The position numbers and the translations under genes are program-made. A DNA stretch of 56,128 nucleotides from Verrucomicrobiaceae bacterium. GTDB taxonomy: Bacteria > Verrucomicrobiota > Verrucomicrobiia > Verrucomicrobiales > Verrucomicrobiaceae. Shown here one piece after another: positions 45,397-53,548 of the stretch. Below the pieces are notes generated by a model, which did no database searches, was not told the DNA's origin, and saw only the letters and a program-made list of their open reading frames with translations. The DNA lies in contig JAIXOU010000144.1 of the NCBI GenBank assembly GCA_027486585.1, positions 1 to 56,128 of the forward strand. Direction: 5' to 3'. Position 1 is the stretch's first letter; each line of letters begins with the position of its first letter.

Positions 45397-46603
45397 AGCA
45401 ATGACTCCAGACTACTTTTCCAACTGCACCCACTGCGGCTTCTGCCTTGCCGTGTGCCCAACTTACAAACTCACGGGCGATGAGAACAACTCACCGCGTG
45501 GGCGATTGCGCTTGTGGAGTGAGGAAGCTGCGGGACGGCTGCCTCAGGACAAGTGGACGGACTTTTACACCGCTGAATGTGTCGGTTGTCTCGCCTGTGA
45601 AACTGCCTGCCCGGCGACAGTGCCGTATGGTGAGATCTTCGAGCATGTTCGTCATGAGCACGTTGCCTCGCATCGCTTCAAGCCAAAGCTCGCGCTCCGA
45701 CTGGCAGCGGCGGCGGTCACGCGTCCGATATTGCTCAATCTCGCCATGCTGCCAGCGCGGCTCCTGCGAAGCGCCGGGCTCAGCGTGCATCGTTTTCTTT
45801 TCCCTGGCAGTCCCTCGGTTCTGAAAAGCACCGCTGCCTATGCAGACGAACTCATGCAACGGCATCGCCCCACCGGACCGCGTGTGGCTTTTCTCACTGG
45901 TTGCTTGATGGAAGCCATGTTCCGCGAGATTAACTTCGCCACGGTGCGCGTGCTCATTGAGAACAACGTGCGAGTCATCATCCCCGAGGGCCAGGGCTGC
46001 TGCGGCGCGTTCCAGGAGCACACCGGCCTCGATGGTGTCGAAGCGCTTCGTGATCAGAATCGACGAGCGTTTGGCCCGCTCGATGTCGATGCCATCGTCA
46101 GCAACTCGTCCGGCTGCGGTTACGCTTTGGGCAAGACATTGCAGCCCGGCAAACAAGTGCGTGATGTGCTCGGCTTCCTCGGTGAACTCAGCCCCGTGCG
46201 TCGCCAACGTGGCCACAATGATGGCACGCGAGTCTATGTCGATCTGCCCTGCCATCTGGTGCATGGACAGAAGGCCGCAGGCATCCCCGCGAATGTGCTC
46301 GATGCCACCGGCTACCGCTGGGAACTCGCGCCCAAGGCCAAGGACTGCTGCGGCTCCGGTGGCGTTTACAACATCCAGAAGCCCGAGAACGCACAGCAGA
46401 TCCTCGCCGACAAATCCGCCTTCCTCAACGAAGCCGAAGGCGCACCCGTCATCCTCGGCACTTCCAACCACGTCTGCATGATGCAGTGGCACAGCGCCGG
46501 AGCCACCGGACTCGTCACCCGCCCCTACGAGGTGAGACACATCATCCAACTCCTCGATCCCGGCGAGAAGTTCAGCATCCCTTCCAACTCACCACAGCCA
46601 TGA
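45386..46603 (+). CDS. glcF: Glycolate oxidase iron-sulfur subunit GlcF
   Basis: A 405-residue iron-sulfur subunit. Two 4Fe-4S motifs are CTHCGFCLAVCP and CVGCLACETACP. Two CCG-type cysteine-rich domains follow, with GCCGAFQEHTG and DCCGSGGVYN. It passes electrons from the flavin subunits to the membrane quinone pool. The start MSTEAMTPDYFSNC is chosen because it places the first ferredoxin motif at the usual position. A GGAGG about 10 bp upstream, inside glcE, is one of the few Shine-Dalgarno-like sequences in the window. Its stop overlaps the next gene's ATG (ATGA). Confidence 0.95.
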   Translation: MSTEAMTPDYFSNCTHCGFCLAVCPTYKLTGDENNSPRGRLRLWSEEAAGRLPQDKWTDFYTAECVGCLACETACPATVPYGEIFEHVRHEHVASHRFKPKLALRLAAAAVTRPILLNLAMLPARLLRSAGLSVHRFLFPGSPSVLKSTAAYADELMQRHRPTGPRVAFLTGCLMEAMFREINFATVRVLIENNVRVIIPEGQGCCGAFQEHTGLDGVEALRDQNRRAFGPLDVDAIVSNSSGCGYALGKTLQPGKQVRDVLGFLGELSPVRRQRGHNDGTRVYVDLPCHLVHGQKAAGIPANVLDATGYRWELAPKAKDCCGSGGVYNIQKPENAQQILADKSAFLNEAEGAPVILGTSNHVCMMQWHSAGATGLVTRPYEVRHIIQLLDPGEKFSIPSNSPQP

Positions 46604-49290
46604 ACCACAACGACCTCACCCTGAGCAATGGCAAAAAGATGATGGCAAAAAGATTCAGGCCAATTTTTTTGCCTCAATCTTTTTGCCTTTTCATCACTGC
46701 CCTAGTTCTCGCCTCGCTATCAGCACTCCGCGCCGCCGAGTCGGTTGATCCGAACCGCTTTGAAAAGGAAATCCTCGTGCCGGCGGCGCGTGATGCGATC
46801 CAGATGGAAGTGCTGCCCGGTGGCGATGTCATCTTTGCCGAGTTCTGGGGCACGATTAAACGTTGGGACGCGAAGTCAGGTGGTGTGAGCATTCTTGGTT
46901 CGGTGCCGACTTATGCGAAGGGCGAGATCGGACTGCTCGGCATGGCGGTGGCGCGGGATTTTGAGCAGAGCGGGCATGTGTATGCCTTGTTCGCGCCGAC
47001 GGCGAAACTCGGCACCGTGCGGGTAAGCCGCTTCACGGTAAAAGACGGCAGGATGCCGGCGGAATCGGAGCTGGTACTGCTTTCCTGGCCTTATGATACC
47101 GAGCACGTCTTCCACATGGGCGGCGCGATGTGGATGGATGGAAAAGGCGATCTCTACATCGGCAATGGCGACAACTGTCACTATGATCCGGGCTTGCCGC
47201 AGGACACGCGGCCGGAGCGCAAAAACTGGGACGCCTTCCGCTCTGCCGCCAACTCGCGCGACCTGCGCGGCAAGGTGCTGCGCATTCACCCGAAGCCGGA
47301 GGGCGGCTACTCCATCCCCGAGGGCAATCTCTTTGCCGATGGCAAGGACGGCAGGCCGGAGGTCTTCGCCATGGGCGTGCGCAATCCCTTCCGCCTTTCC
47401 GTGGATGACAAGACGAGCACGCTTTACTTCGCTGATGTCGGCCCGAACATCATGCCGGTGCTCGGCGTGAAGCCGGATGGCTACGAGGAACTCAATGCCA
47501 CGCAGACCGCAGGAAATTTCGGCTGGCCGCTCTTTGTCGGGCCGAATGAAGCGCTGCCACTCTATGATTTCGCCGCGAACAAGGAGGGCAAACGCTACGA
47601 CCCGCAGTCACCGGAGAATTTATCGCCGCGCAACACGGGCATTCAAAAACTGCCACCCGCGAAGCCCGCGGTCATCTGGTATTCGAGCCTGCCTTCGAAA
47701 GAGTTTCCCACCGTCGGCAGCGGCGGACGTTCCATCATGGCTGGCCCAGTGTATCGCTACGACGCGGCGAATCCTTCTCCCATCAAGCTTCCCGAGGCAC
47801 TCGATGGTCGCCTCTTCATCTACGAGTGGATGCGCAACTGGATTCAGACCGTGAAGCTCGGCACTCCAGGGCCAGAGATCGAGCCCTTCGTGCCATCCTG
47901 GAATCTGCGCCGCCCAATCGACATGAAGATCGGCTCCGATGGTGCGCTTTACATGATCGAGTATGGCGACCAGTGGTGGGAGAACAACGACAGCCGCATC
48001 GTGCGCGTCGTTTACCGTCGCGGTAATCGTGCGCCTGTGGCACGCCTCAGCGCGAGTGAAACAGCGGGAAAACAACCGCTCGCGCTTACCTTTGATGCGG
48101 CTGCATCGAGCGATCCCGATCGTGATGCGCTGAAGTATGTCTGGAACATCGCGGGCAAAGAACAGACCGGCGAAGGTGCGAAGTTCGCACACACTTTTGA
48201 TCAACCCGGCAGCTATGAAGTCAGCGTCACTGCACTCGACAGCAGCGGCGCGAAGAGCACGGCGAAGGAGATGATTCATGTCGGCAATGGTCGGCCCATC
48301 GTGCGCTTCGAGTCGCCAGCGCATGGTTCGTTCTTTGATTGGGATTCCAAGATTCCTTTCAAGGTGTCCGTCACCGAAAACGATGGCGACGCGGTGCAGA
48401 CCAATCTCGCAACCGTGCAGGGCGAGTTTCGCGGACGCCGTTTTGCCAGCGAGGGTGACAAGGATGTGCTCGATCCCGGACTCGCCATGATGCGCGCCAG
48501 CACCTGCTTCGCCTGCCACATGGCCGACACGCCTTCCGCCGGTCCGCCTTACAAAACCGTCGCTTTGAAATACAAGGACGACCCCGCTGCTGCCGAACGT
48601 CTCGCGCAGAAAGTTCTCAGCGGCGGCACTGGCGTGTGGGGGCAGCTTCCCATGCCGCCACATCCGCAGCACAGCATTGAGCAACTCCGCCGCATGGTCG
48701 CCTGGGTGCTCTCGCTCAAGGACGATCCCGCCAGCCCGCCGCAGTCCGGAGCCAGCGGCACCTTCACCGCGCCGAAGAAGCCCGAGAAAGGCACACGCGT
48801 GGACGAAGGCGTGCTCATCCTCACCGCCGCTTACACCGATGATGGCAAGCAGGCCACCATGCCGCGCTTGCGTGGTGAAGGCACCGTGGTGCTGCATTCC
48901 CGCCGCAAAAAAGCCGCGCTCTATGATGAGAACCACGGCATGGCCTACGTCGAGCACGCCTACGGAGAGAAGGCCATCGTCGGCCACTTCAAAGACGGCA
49001 CCCACATCCTCTGGCGTGATCTGAACCTCACCGGCATCTCGCGCATCACCGTCCGCGCCGGTTGCTTTGACACCCAGGGCGGCACCCTCGAACTCCGCAG
49101 CGACTCACCCACCGGCCCCGTGCTGGCCAGCGTCGAAGTGAAGCCCTCCGGCCAAGCCGACTCAGGCGAGTTCCTCTCTCTTCCCGCCACGCTCACGAAC
49201 GCCACCGGCCTCACCGACGTCTGCGTCGTCGCCCGCTGCGCCGACAAAAACACCGAACTCGGCCTGAACTGGATCGAGTTCCAACCGTGA
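46600..49290 (+). CDS. PQQ sugar-dehydrogenase-like/PKD/cytochrome c/CBM exported protein
   Basis: An 896-residue exported protein. Domain order: signal peptide (hydrophobic residues about 28-45); glucose/sorbosone dehydrogenase-like beta-propeller (about 50-475, with RDLRGKVLRIHPKPEGGYSI and EVFAMGVRNPFRLS); PKD domain (about 485-560); monohaem cytochrome c (CFACH, Met ligand probably in QLPMPPHPQ); and a C-terminal CBM6-like beta-sandwich (about 755-896). It may oxidise a sugar through PQQ and pass electrons to its own haem; PQQ dependence is inferred. The start is set by the ATGA overlap with glcF. The first 30 codons include an inverted-repeat element, encoding GKKMMAKRFRPIFLPQSFCL. Confidence 0.88.
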   Translation: MNHNDLTLSNGKKMMAKRFRPIFLPQSFCLFITALVLASLSALRAAESVDPNRFEKEILVPAARDAIQMEVLPGGDVIFAEFWGTIKRWDAKSGGVSILGSVPTYAKGEIGLLGMAVARDFEQSGHVYALFAPTAKLGTVRVSRFTVKDGRMPAESELVLLSWPYDTEHVFHMGGAMWMDGKGDLYIGNGDNCHYDPGLPQDTRPERKNWDAFRSAANSRDLRGKVLRIHPKPEGGYSIPEGNLFADGKDGRPEVFAMGVRNPFRLSVDDKTSTLYFADVGPNIMPVLGVKPDGYEELNATQTAGNFGWPLFVGPNEALPLYDFAANKEGKRYDPQSPENLSPRNTGIQKLPPAKPAVIWYSSLPSKEFPTVGSGGRSIMAGPVYRYDAANPSPIKLPEALDGRLFIYEWMRNWIQTVKLGTPGPEIEPFVPSWNLRRPIDMKIGSDGALYMIEYGDQWWENNDSRIVRVVYRRGNRAPVARLSASETAGKQPLALTFDAAASSDPDRDALKYVWNIAGKEQTGEGAKFAHTFDQPGSYEVSVTALDSSGAKSTAKEMIHVGNGRPIVRFESPAHGSFFDWDSKIPFKVSVTENDGDAVQTNLATVQGEFRGRRFASEGDKDVLDPGLAMMRASTCFACHMADTPSAGPPYKTVALKYKDDPAAAERLAQKVLSGGTGVWGQLPMPPHPQHSIEQLRRMVAWVLSLKDDPASPPQSGASGTFTAPKKPEKGTRVDEGVLILTAAYTDDGKQATMPRLRGEGTVVLHSRRKKAALYDENHGMAYVEHAYGEKAIVGHFKDGTHILWRDLNLTGISRITVRAGCFDTQGGTLELRSDSPTGPVLASVEVKPSGQADSGEFLSLPATLTNATGLTDVCVVARCADKNTELGLNWIEFQP
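46630..46687. repeat. Inverted-repeat element, copy 3 (in signal-peptide region)
   Basis: The left arm is GGCAAAAAGAT-GAT-GGCAAAAAGATT. The right arm, reverse-complemented, reads GGCAAAAAGAT-TGA-GGCAAAAAAATT. Each arm thus holds two tandem GGCAAAAA modules. The element sits inside codons 11-30 of the dehydrogenase-like gene, in frame. Confidence 0.85.
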
Positions 49291-50138
49291 TGCGATTTGT
49301 GATGAAACACACACTCACAATCCTCACCGCCGTGCTGCTTGTTCCCCTGGCATCGATGCATGCCGTTGATGCGCCCGCGCCCGATCTGAATCCAGGCACG
49401 AGGATCATCCTGAAGTTCCCGGAACTGCCGCAGACACTCTATGCGATGCAGTCAGGAGAGGAGGCGGTGACGCAGGCGTATCTCGCGCTGCCGGAGAACT
49501 ACTCGCCGGAGCGGAAGTTTCCGTTATTTGTCTTCCTCTACGGCGGTCATGGCGGCCCAGGTGCCGGCCCGGGACGTGGCCAACAGATCATGGAGAACAA
49601 GGACTGCATCTTCGTGAACCTGCCACTCTTCAAAAAGAAGATCGACCCCTCAGGCCCGTTCAAAGGACTGCTCATCACCACCGAGCAAGACGGCGAGACC
49701 ATCTGCCGGGCTTACACCGCGATGCTGAAGAAGGTCTATGCCACCATCCCAAACATTGACACCGCGCACAACATCATCGGCGGCATGTCGAACGGCGCGC
49801 ACTCCATCGTCGCGATGTTTGAGCAGGGTGATGCCTATCTGATGAGCACCTTCCAGAACCTCGTGCTCATCGAGGGCGGCTGGTATTCGATCAAGACCTT
49901 CGACCGCTACAAAGGCAAAGGCATCCTCTATCTTCACGGCGACTACGCTGGGCAAAATGACTGGTTGGGCAAAAAGATGCGCGAGGATTTGCCGAAGGCC
50001 GTCAAAAAGCTCGAAGACGCCATCGCCGCCTATCAACTCAACACCACCGGCCTCGTGATGAAAGACACCGGTCACGACATGCCGGTGAAGTTTAATGCCG
50101 ACGTCAAAGCGTGGGCGCTGAAGCAACTCGCTCAATAG
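49290..50138 (+). CDS. Secreted alpha/beta hydrolase (esterase/depolymerase-like)
   Basis: A 282-residue exported alpha/beta hydrolase. The signal peptide is MKHTLTILTAVLLVPLASMHA. FPLFVFLYGGHGGPG forms the oxyanion region. The nucleophile Ser is in GGMSNGAHS, a probable Asp in LHGDYAGQND and the His in KDTGHDMP. The pattern resembles feruloyl or PHB-depolymerase-like esterases, so it probably removes ester groups from plant polysaccharides. The ATG at 49290 shares a base with the previous stop (TGATG); the ATG at 49302 is an alternative. Confidence 0.83.
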   Translation: MRFVMKHTLTILTAVLLVPLASMHAVDAPAPDLNPGTRIILKFPELPQTLYAMQSGEEAVTQAYLALPENYSPERKFPLFVFLYGGHGGPGAGPGRGQQIMENKDCIFVNLPLFKKKIDPSGPFKGLLITTEQDGETICRAYTAMLKKVYATIPNIDTAHNIIGGMSNGAHSIVAMFEQGDAYLMSTFQNLVLIEGGWYSIKTFDRYKGKGILYLHGDYAGQNDWLGKKMREDLPKAVKKLEDAIAAYQLNTTGLVMKDTGHDMPVKFNADVKAWALKQLAQ

Positions 50139-50170
50139 CTCGCAATATCGAACGCCCCAAAGCTCAAGCC

Positions 50171-52288
50171 ATGAAATCAACGCTCATCTTCATCGCCGCC
50201 CTGCTGCTGACGCCGCTGGCCGCGTTGCACGCCGCCGAGTCCATCACCAACTCCATCGGCATGAAGCTCATGCCCATCCAGCCCGGCACGTTCACGATGG
50301 GCCAGGATGGTCCGCCGATGGAGGATTACCTGCGGCAGAAGCGGTTTGGAGAGATGCACAAGGACATCGACCGGATCGACTTCGATGAGAAGCCCGCCCA
50401 TAAGGTCACCATCACGCAGCCATTCTTCATGGGCGTCACCGAGGTCACGGTGGCGCAGTATCGGCAGTTTGATCCCGAGTTCAAAAAGAACGATCCGAAG
50501 TCGAAGCCTGCCGACGACGATGCGGTAACCGGTGTGACGTGGGATAAGGCGGTGGCGTTTTGCGAGTGGCTCTCGAAGAAGGAAGGCAAGACGTATCGTC
50601 TGCCCACCGAAGCGGAGTGGGAGTATGCTTGCCGTGCGGGCTCGACGACGCTTTTTCACACGGGCGACACGTTAGCGGATGGCCATCAGAAGTGGTTCGG
50701 TGAGGGAAACTTTCGCGGCGTGTATTTCCCGTCGGGACCGATGCCGCGTGAGTATGACTGGCGGAATGTTGGGAAGCCCGCAGCGAGCTTGAAGCAGGGG
50801 CAGATCATCGGCCTCACTCACCCGGTGGAGGAATCCAAGGCAGGTGGCACGGGTTCCTTCCGTGTGGCGCAGAAGAAGCCGAATGCCTGGGGCCTGCATG
50901 ACATGCACGGCAACGTGGCCGAATGGTGCAGCGATTGGTATGGGCCGCATGAGAGCGGTGCAAAGACGGACCCGCTGGGCCGAGCGGATGGCGACTGCCG
51001 CGTCTTTCGCGGTGGATTTCATTCCTCGATGATCCGCTTCCTGCGCTCGGCGAATCGCGGCTCGTGGGTGACGAACTCCGCAAGCGAACGCATCGGCTTC
51101 CGCGTGGTGCAGGGTGAGCTTCCGAAGGGAAAACTGCTGCCCATAGCCGCGCCGCCGCTCAACGCGCAGAACGTGAGCCAGACCGTGCCGACTATCACGC
51201 CACAGCCAGCGGACGCGCCCTTCTTTGATGGTCCGAAGCCCTTCGTTCGCATCCCCGAGGGCGCGGTCGGCCCCGTGTTCATCAGTCAGAATCACAGCCC
51301 GTCCATCACCGAGTGCCCGAATGGCGATTTGCTCGCCGTTTGGTTCTCCACCCTCGGCGAAACCGATCTCACCACGTCCAACGCCGGCTCGCGACTGCGC
51401 TTCGGTGCCAAGGAGTGGGAAGCCGCCTCATCTTTCTGGGATGCGATGGACGTGAACGACCACGCACCGAAAATCTGGTGGGATGGCGACAACACGATCT
51501 TCCACATCGTCGAAGGTCGGCAGCATGGCGACATCGTAATCCGCCGCTCCACTGACAATGGCGTGATCTGGTCGAAGGCCGAAGTGATGCGGGCACACGG
51601 GGAGTCGGCCAGCAATCCCATCCGCACGAAGGAAGGCGTCATCGCGATCCCGTTCGACTCCGCTGGCCTGTCCATCAGCCGCGACAACGGCAAGAGCTGG
51701 AGCGAGACCGGGCGGCATCGGCGCGGCTCGGAGGACATTCAGCCCGGAGGCAAAGGTCCTTTCATCGCGGGCATTCACTCCCCCATCGTCGAACTCGCTG
51801 ACGGACGCCTCATGGCCTTCGGTCGCCTCTCGGCGGAGGAGCCCGCGCAAAAGCGTTTCGACCTCAAAATGCCCGTCAGCTATTCCAGCGACCTCGGTGA
51901 GACATGGAAGTGGGACATCAGCGAGTTCCCCGTGGTCAGCAACACCCAGCGCCCCGCCATGCTGCGTCTCAAAGAAGGCCCCATCGTGCTCTGTTCCTTC
52001 ACCGATCAGGCCCGCACGCCAAAAAACGAGCGCATCGGTCTAACCTTCAAATCCACTGGTGGCGACTACACCGGCATCGGGCTCTTCACCGCCGTCAGCT
52101 ACGACGAAGGCAATACCTGGCCCGACCGCCGCCTCATCGCCCCCGAAGGCAAAACCACCGCCGACATCAACGGCTACCTCGCCATCACCCAAACCCGAGA
52201 CGGAAACATCCAGCTCATCACCAGCAAGGATCACTACGCCTTCAACCTCGCGTGGATCAAAGCCCTGCCGCCTCAGCCGAAGAAGTGA
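50171..52288 (+). CDS. SUMF1/FGE-like domain fused to sialidase-like beta-propeller
   Basis: A 705-residue exported protein with signal peptide MKSTLIFIAALLLTPLAALHA. Residues about 25-310 form a formylglycine-generating-enzyme-like domain: NSIGMKLMPIQPGTFTMGQ, RLPTEAEWEYACRAG, AWGLHDMHGNVAEWCSDWYG and ERIGFRVV. The block that holds the two active cysteines in true FGE reads RVFRGGFHSSMIRFLRSANR, with no cysteine, so sulfatase activation is unlikely. Residues about 345-705 are a sialidase-like propeller with Asp-box motifs SRDNGKSW, SSDLGETW and SYDEGNTW. The role is probably glycan binding or hydrolysis at the cell surface. It lies 32 bp after the esterase. Confidence 0.87.
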   Translation: MKSTLIFIAALLLTPLAALHAAESITNSIGMKLMPIQPGTFTMGQDGPPMEDYLRQKRFGEMHKDIDRIDFDEKPAHKVTITQPFFMGVTEVTVAQYRQFDPEFKKNDPKSKPADDDAVTGVTWDKAVAFCEWLSKKEGKTYRLPTEAEWEYACRAGSTTLFHTGDTLADGHQKWFGEGNFRGVYFPSGPMPREYDWRNVGKPAASLKQGQIIGLTHPVEESKAGGTGSFRVAQKKPNAWGLHDMHGNVAEWCSDWYGPHESGAKTDPLGRADGDCRVFRGGFHSSMIRFLRSANRGSWVTNSASERIGFRVVQGELPKGKLLPIAAPPLNAQNVSQTVPTITPQPADAPFFDGPKPFVRIPEGAVGPVFISQNHSPSITECPNGDLLAVWFSTLGETDLTTSNAGSRLRFGAKEWEAASSFWDAMDVNDHAPKIWWDGDNTIFHIVEGRQHGDIVIRRSTDNGVIWSKAEVMRAHGESASNPIRTKEGVIAIPFDSAGLSISRDNGKSWSETGRHRRGSEDIQPGGKGPFIAGIHSPIVELADGRLMAFGRLSAEEPAQKRFDLKMPVSYSSDLGETWKWDISEFPVVSNTQRPAMLRLKEGPIVLCSFTDQARTPKNERIGLTFKSTGGDYTGIGLFTAVSYDEGNTWPDRRLIAPEGKTTADINGYLAITQTRDGNIQLITSKDHYAFNLAWIKALPPQPKK

Positions 52289-52302
52289 ATCACCACACAG
52301 CC

Positions 52303-53496
52303 ATGAATCTGCTTTTCACCCACGTCACTGCTATTCTTCCTCAACGCCTCGTCGAGGATGCTTGGGTGCTTTGTGAGAAAGGCAAGATTGTGTCGATCAC
52401 GACGAAGAAACCGAAAGCAACGGCGGAGACGCAGATCGTGGATGGGCGCGGCGGGTATCTTTCGCCTGGGTTCATCGACATTCATGTGCATGGCGGCAAT
52501 GGGGCGGATTTCATGGATGGGACGAGCGAGGCGGTGCGTGTGGCTTGCCGAGCGCATGCACGGCATGGGACGACGACGATCTTTCCGACCACCACCACGG
52601 GCTCGCCGGAGCAGATTCATGCCATGCTGGATGCGGTGAAGGCGGTGCAATCCGAGCGACACGTCGAAAACGGTGCACAAATCGCGGGTGTGCATCTTTA
52701 CGGGCCGTTCTTCGCGGAGGATAAGGTGGGCTGCCATTCCGTGGAGGGTCGGAGGGAGCCGACAGCGGCGGAGTATCGCGCCTACTTTGGAACCGGGCTC
52801 GTGCGCATCGCCACCTGCGCGGCAGAGTTGCCGGGTGCGGTCGAGTTTTATCGCGAGGCGAAGAAACGGCGCTGCCTCATCACCTGCGGGCACTCGAACG
52901 CGAGCTGGCCGGAGATGGCGGCGGCCTTCAAAGCCGGGATGCGGCATGTGGACCACTTTTGGTGCGCGATGAGCAACGTGTCGTCTGTGCGCTCACGCCT
53001 CGGCGTGCCAATGCGTGGGAGCATGCTCGAGTTCGTGCTCGGCACTGCGGAGATGAGCACGGAAGTGATCGCGGATGGTTGCCACCTTGCTCCTGAATTG
53101 CTGGATTTCGCGTTTCGCCTCAAAGGATCGCACAAGCTGTGCCTCGTGACGGATGCCAATCGTGCGCTGGACCTGCCGCCGGGGAACTATCGCTTCGGCT
53201 CAGCGAAGAACGGCTCGTGGTTCGAGAGCGATGGCCGCGTAGGCTGGGCACCGGGCCGCACGAGTCTCGCCAGCAGCATCGTGGGCATGGATCACATGGT
53301 GCGGCAGATGAAACGAGACACCTCTGCCACGCTGCCGGAGGTCGTGCGCATGGCCAGCCTCACCCCAGCCGAACTCACCGGCATCGCCAAACACACCGGA
53401 AGCCTCGAAGCGGGCAAAAATGCCGATGTGGTGCTTTTGAACCAAAAGCTCGGCGTGCGCCGCGTTTTCATCGGCGGCGTCGAGATGGCGTTGTGA
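52303..53496 (+). CDS. NagA-like amidohydrolase with altered metal-site residue
   Basis: A 397-residue cytoplasmic amidohydrolase of the N-acetylglucosamine-6-phosphate deacetylase family, full length. FIDIHVHGGNGADFMDG gives the HxH (H61, H63). Later ligand positions are ITCGHSNA, RHVDHFWCAMSN and LVTDANRALDLP. The normally invariant metal-binding Glu of HxEGPF is Tyr: VHLYGPF (Y133). The C-terminal GSLEAGKNADVVLLNQ is typical of amidohydrolases. It differs from the short NagA at 23302, which keeps the Glu but has Q/N in place of HxH. Flanking sialidase-type genes suggest amino-sugar use. No signal peptide. Confidence 0.85.
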   Translation: MNLLFTHVTAILPQRLVEDAWVLCEKGKIVSITTKKPKATAETQIVDGRGGYLSPGFIDIHVHGGNGADFMDGTSEAVRVACRAHARHGTTTIFPTTTTGSPEQIHAMLDAVKAVQSERHVENGAQIAGVHLYGPFFAEDKVGCHSVEGRREPTAAEYRAYFGTGLVRIATCAAELPGAVEFYREAKKRRCLITCGHSNASWPEMAAAFKAGMRHVDHFWCAMSNVSSVRSRLGVPMRGSMLEFVLGTAEMSTEVIADGCHLAPELLDFAFRLKGSHKLCLVTDANRALDLPPGNYRFGSAKNGSWFESDGRVGWAPGRTSLASSIVGMDHMVRQMKRDTSATLPEVVRMASLTPAELTGIAKHTGSLEAGKNADVVLLNQKLGVRRVFIGGVEMAL

Positions 53497-53548
53497 CCTG
53501 TCTTTTCATGAAACGCTCAATCCATCAACCTCTTTACACGTTGAAGCC

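Noticed and set aside
47620..49005. Long minus-strand open frame (about 461 codons) opposite the dehydrogenase/cytochrome gene
   Set aside because: The plus strand carries clear domains and haem motifs. The antisense product has no family features.
50171..51110. Functional formylglycine-generating enzyme for the window's sulfatase
   Set aside because: The two catalytic cysteines are missing from the conserved block and the protein is a fusion with a sialidase-like domain.
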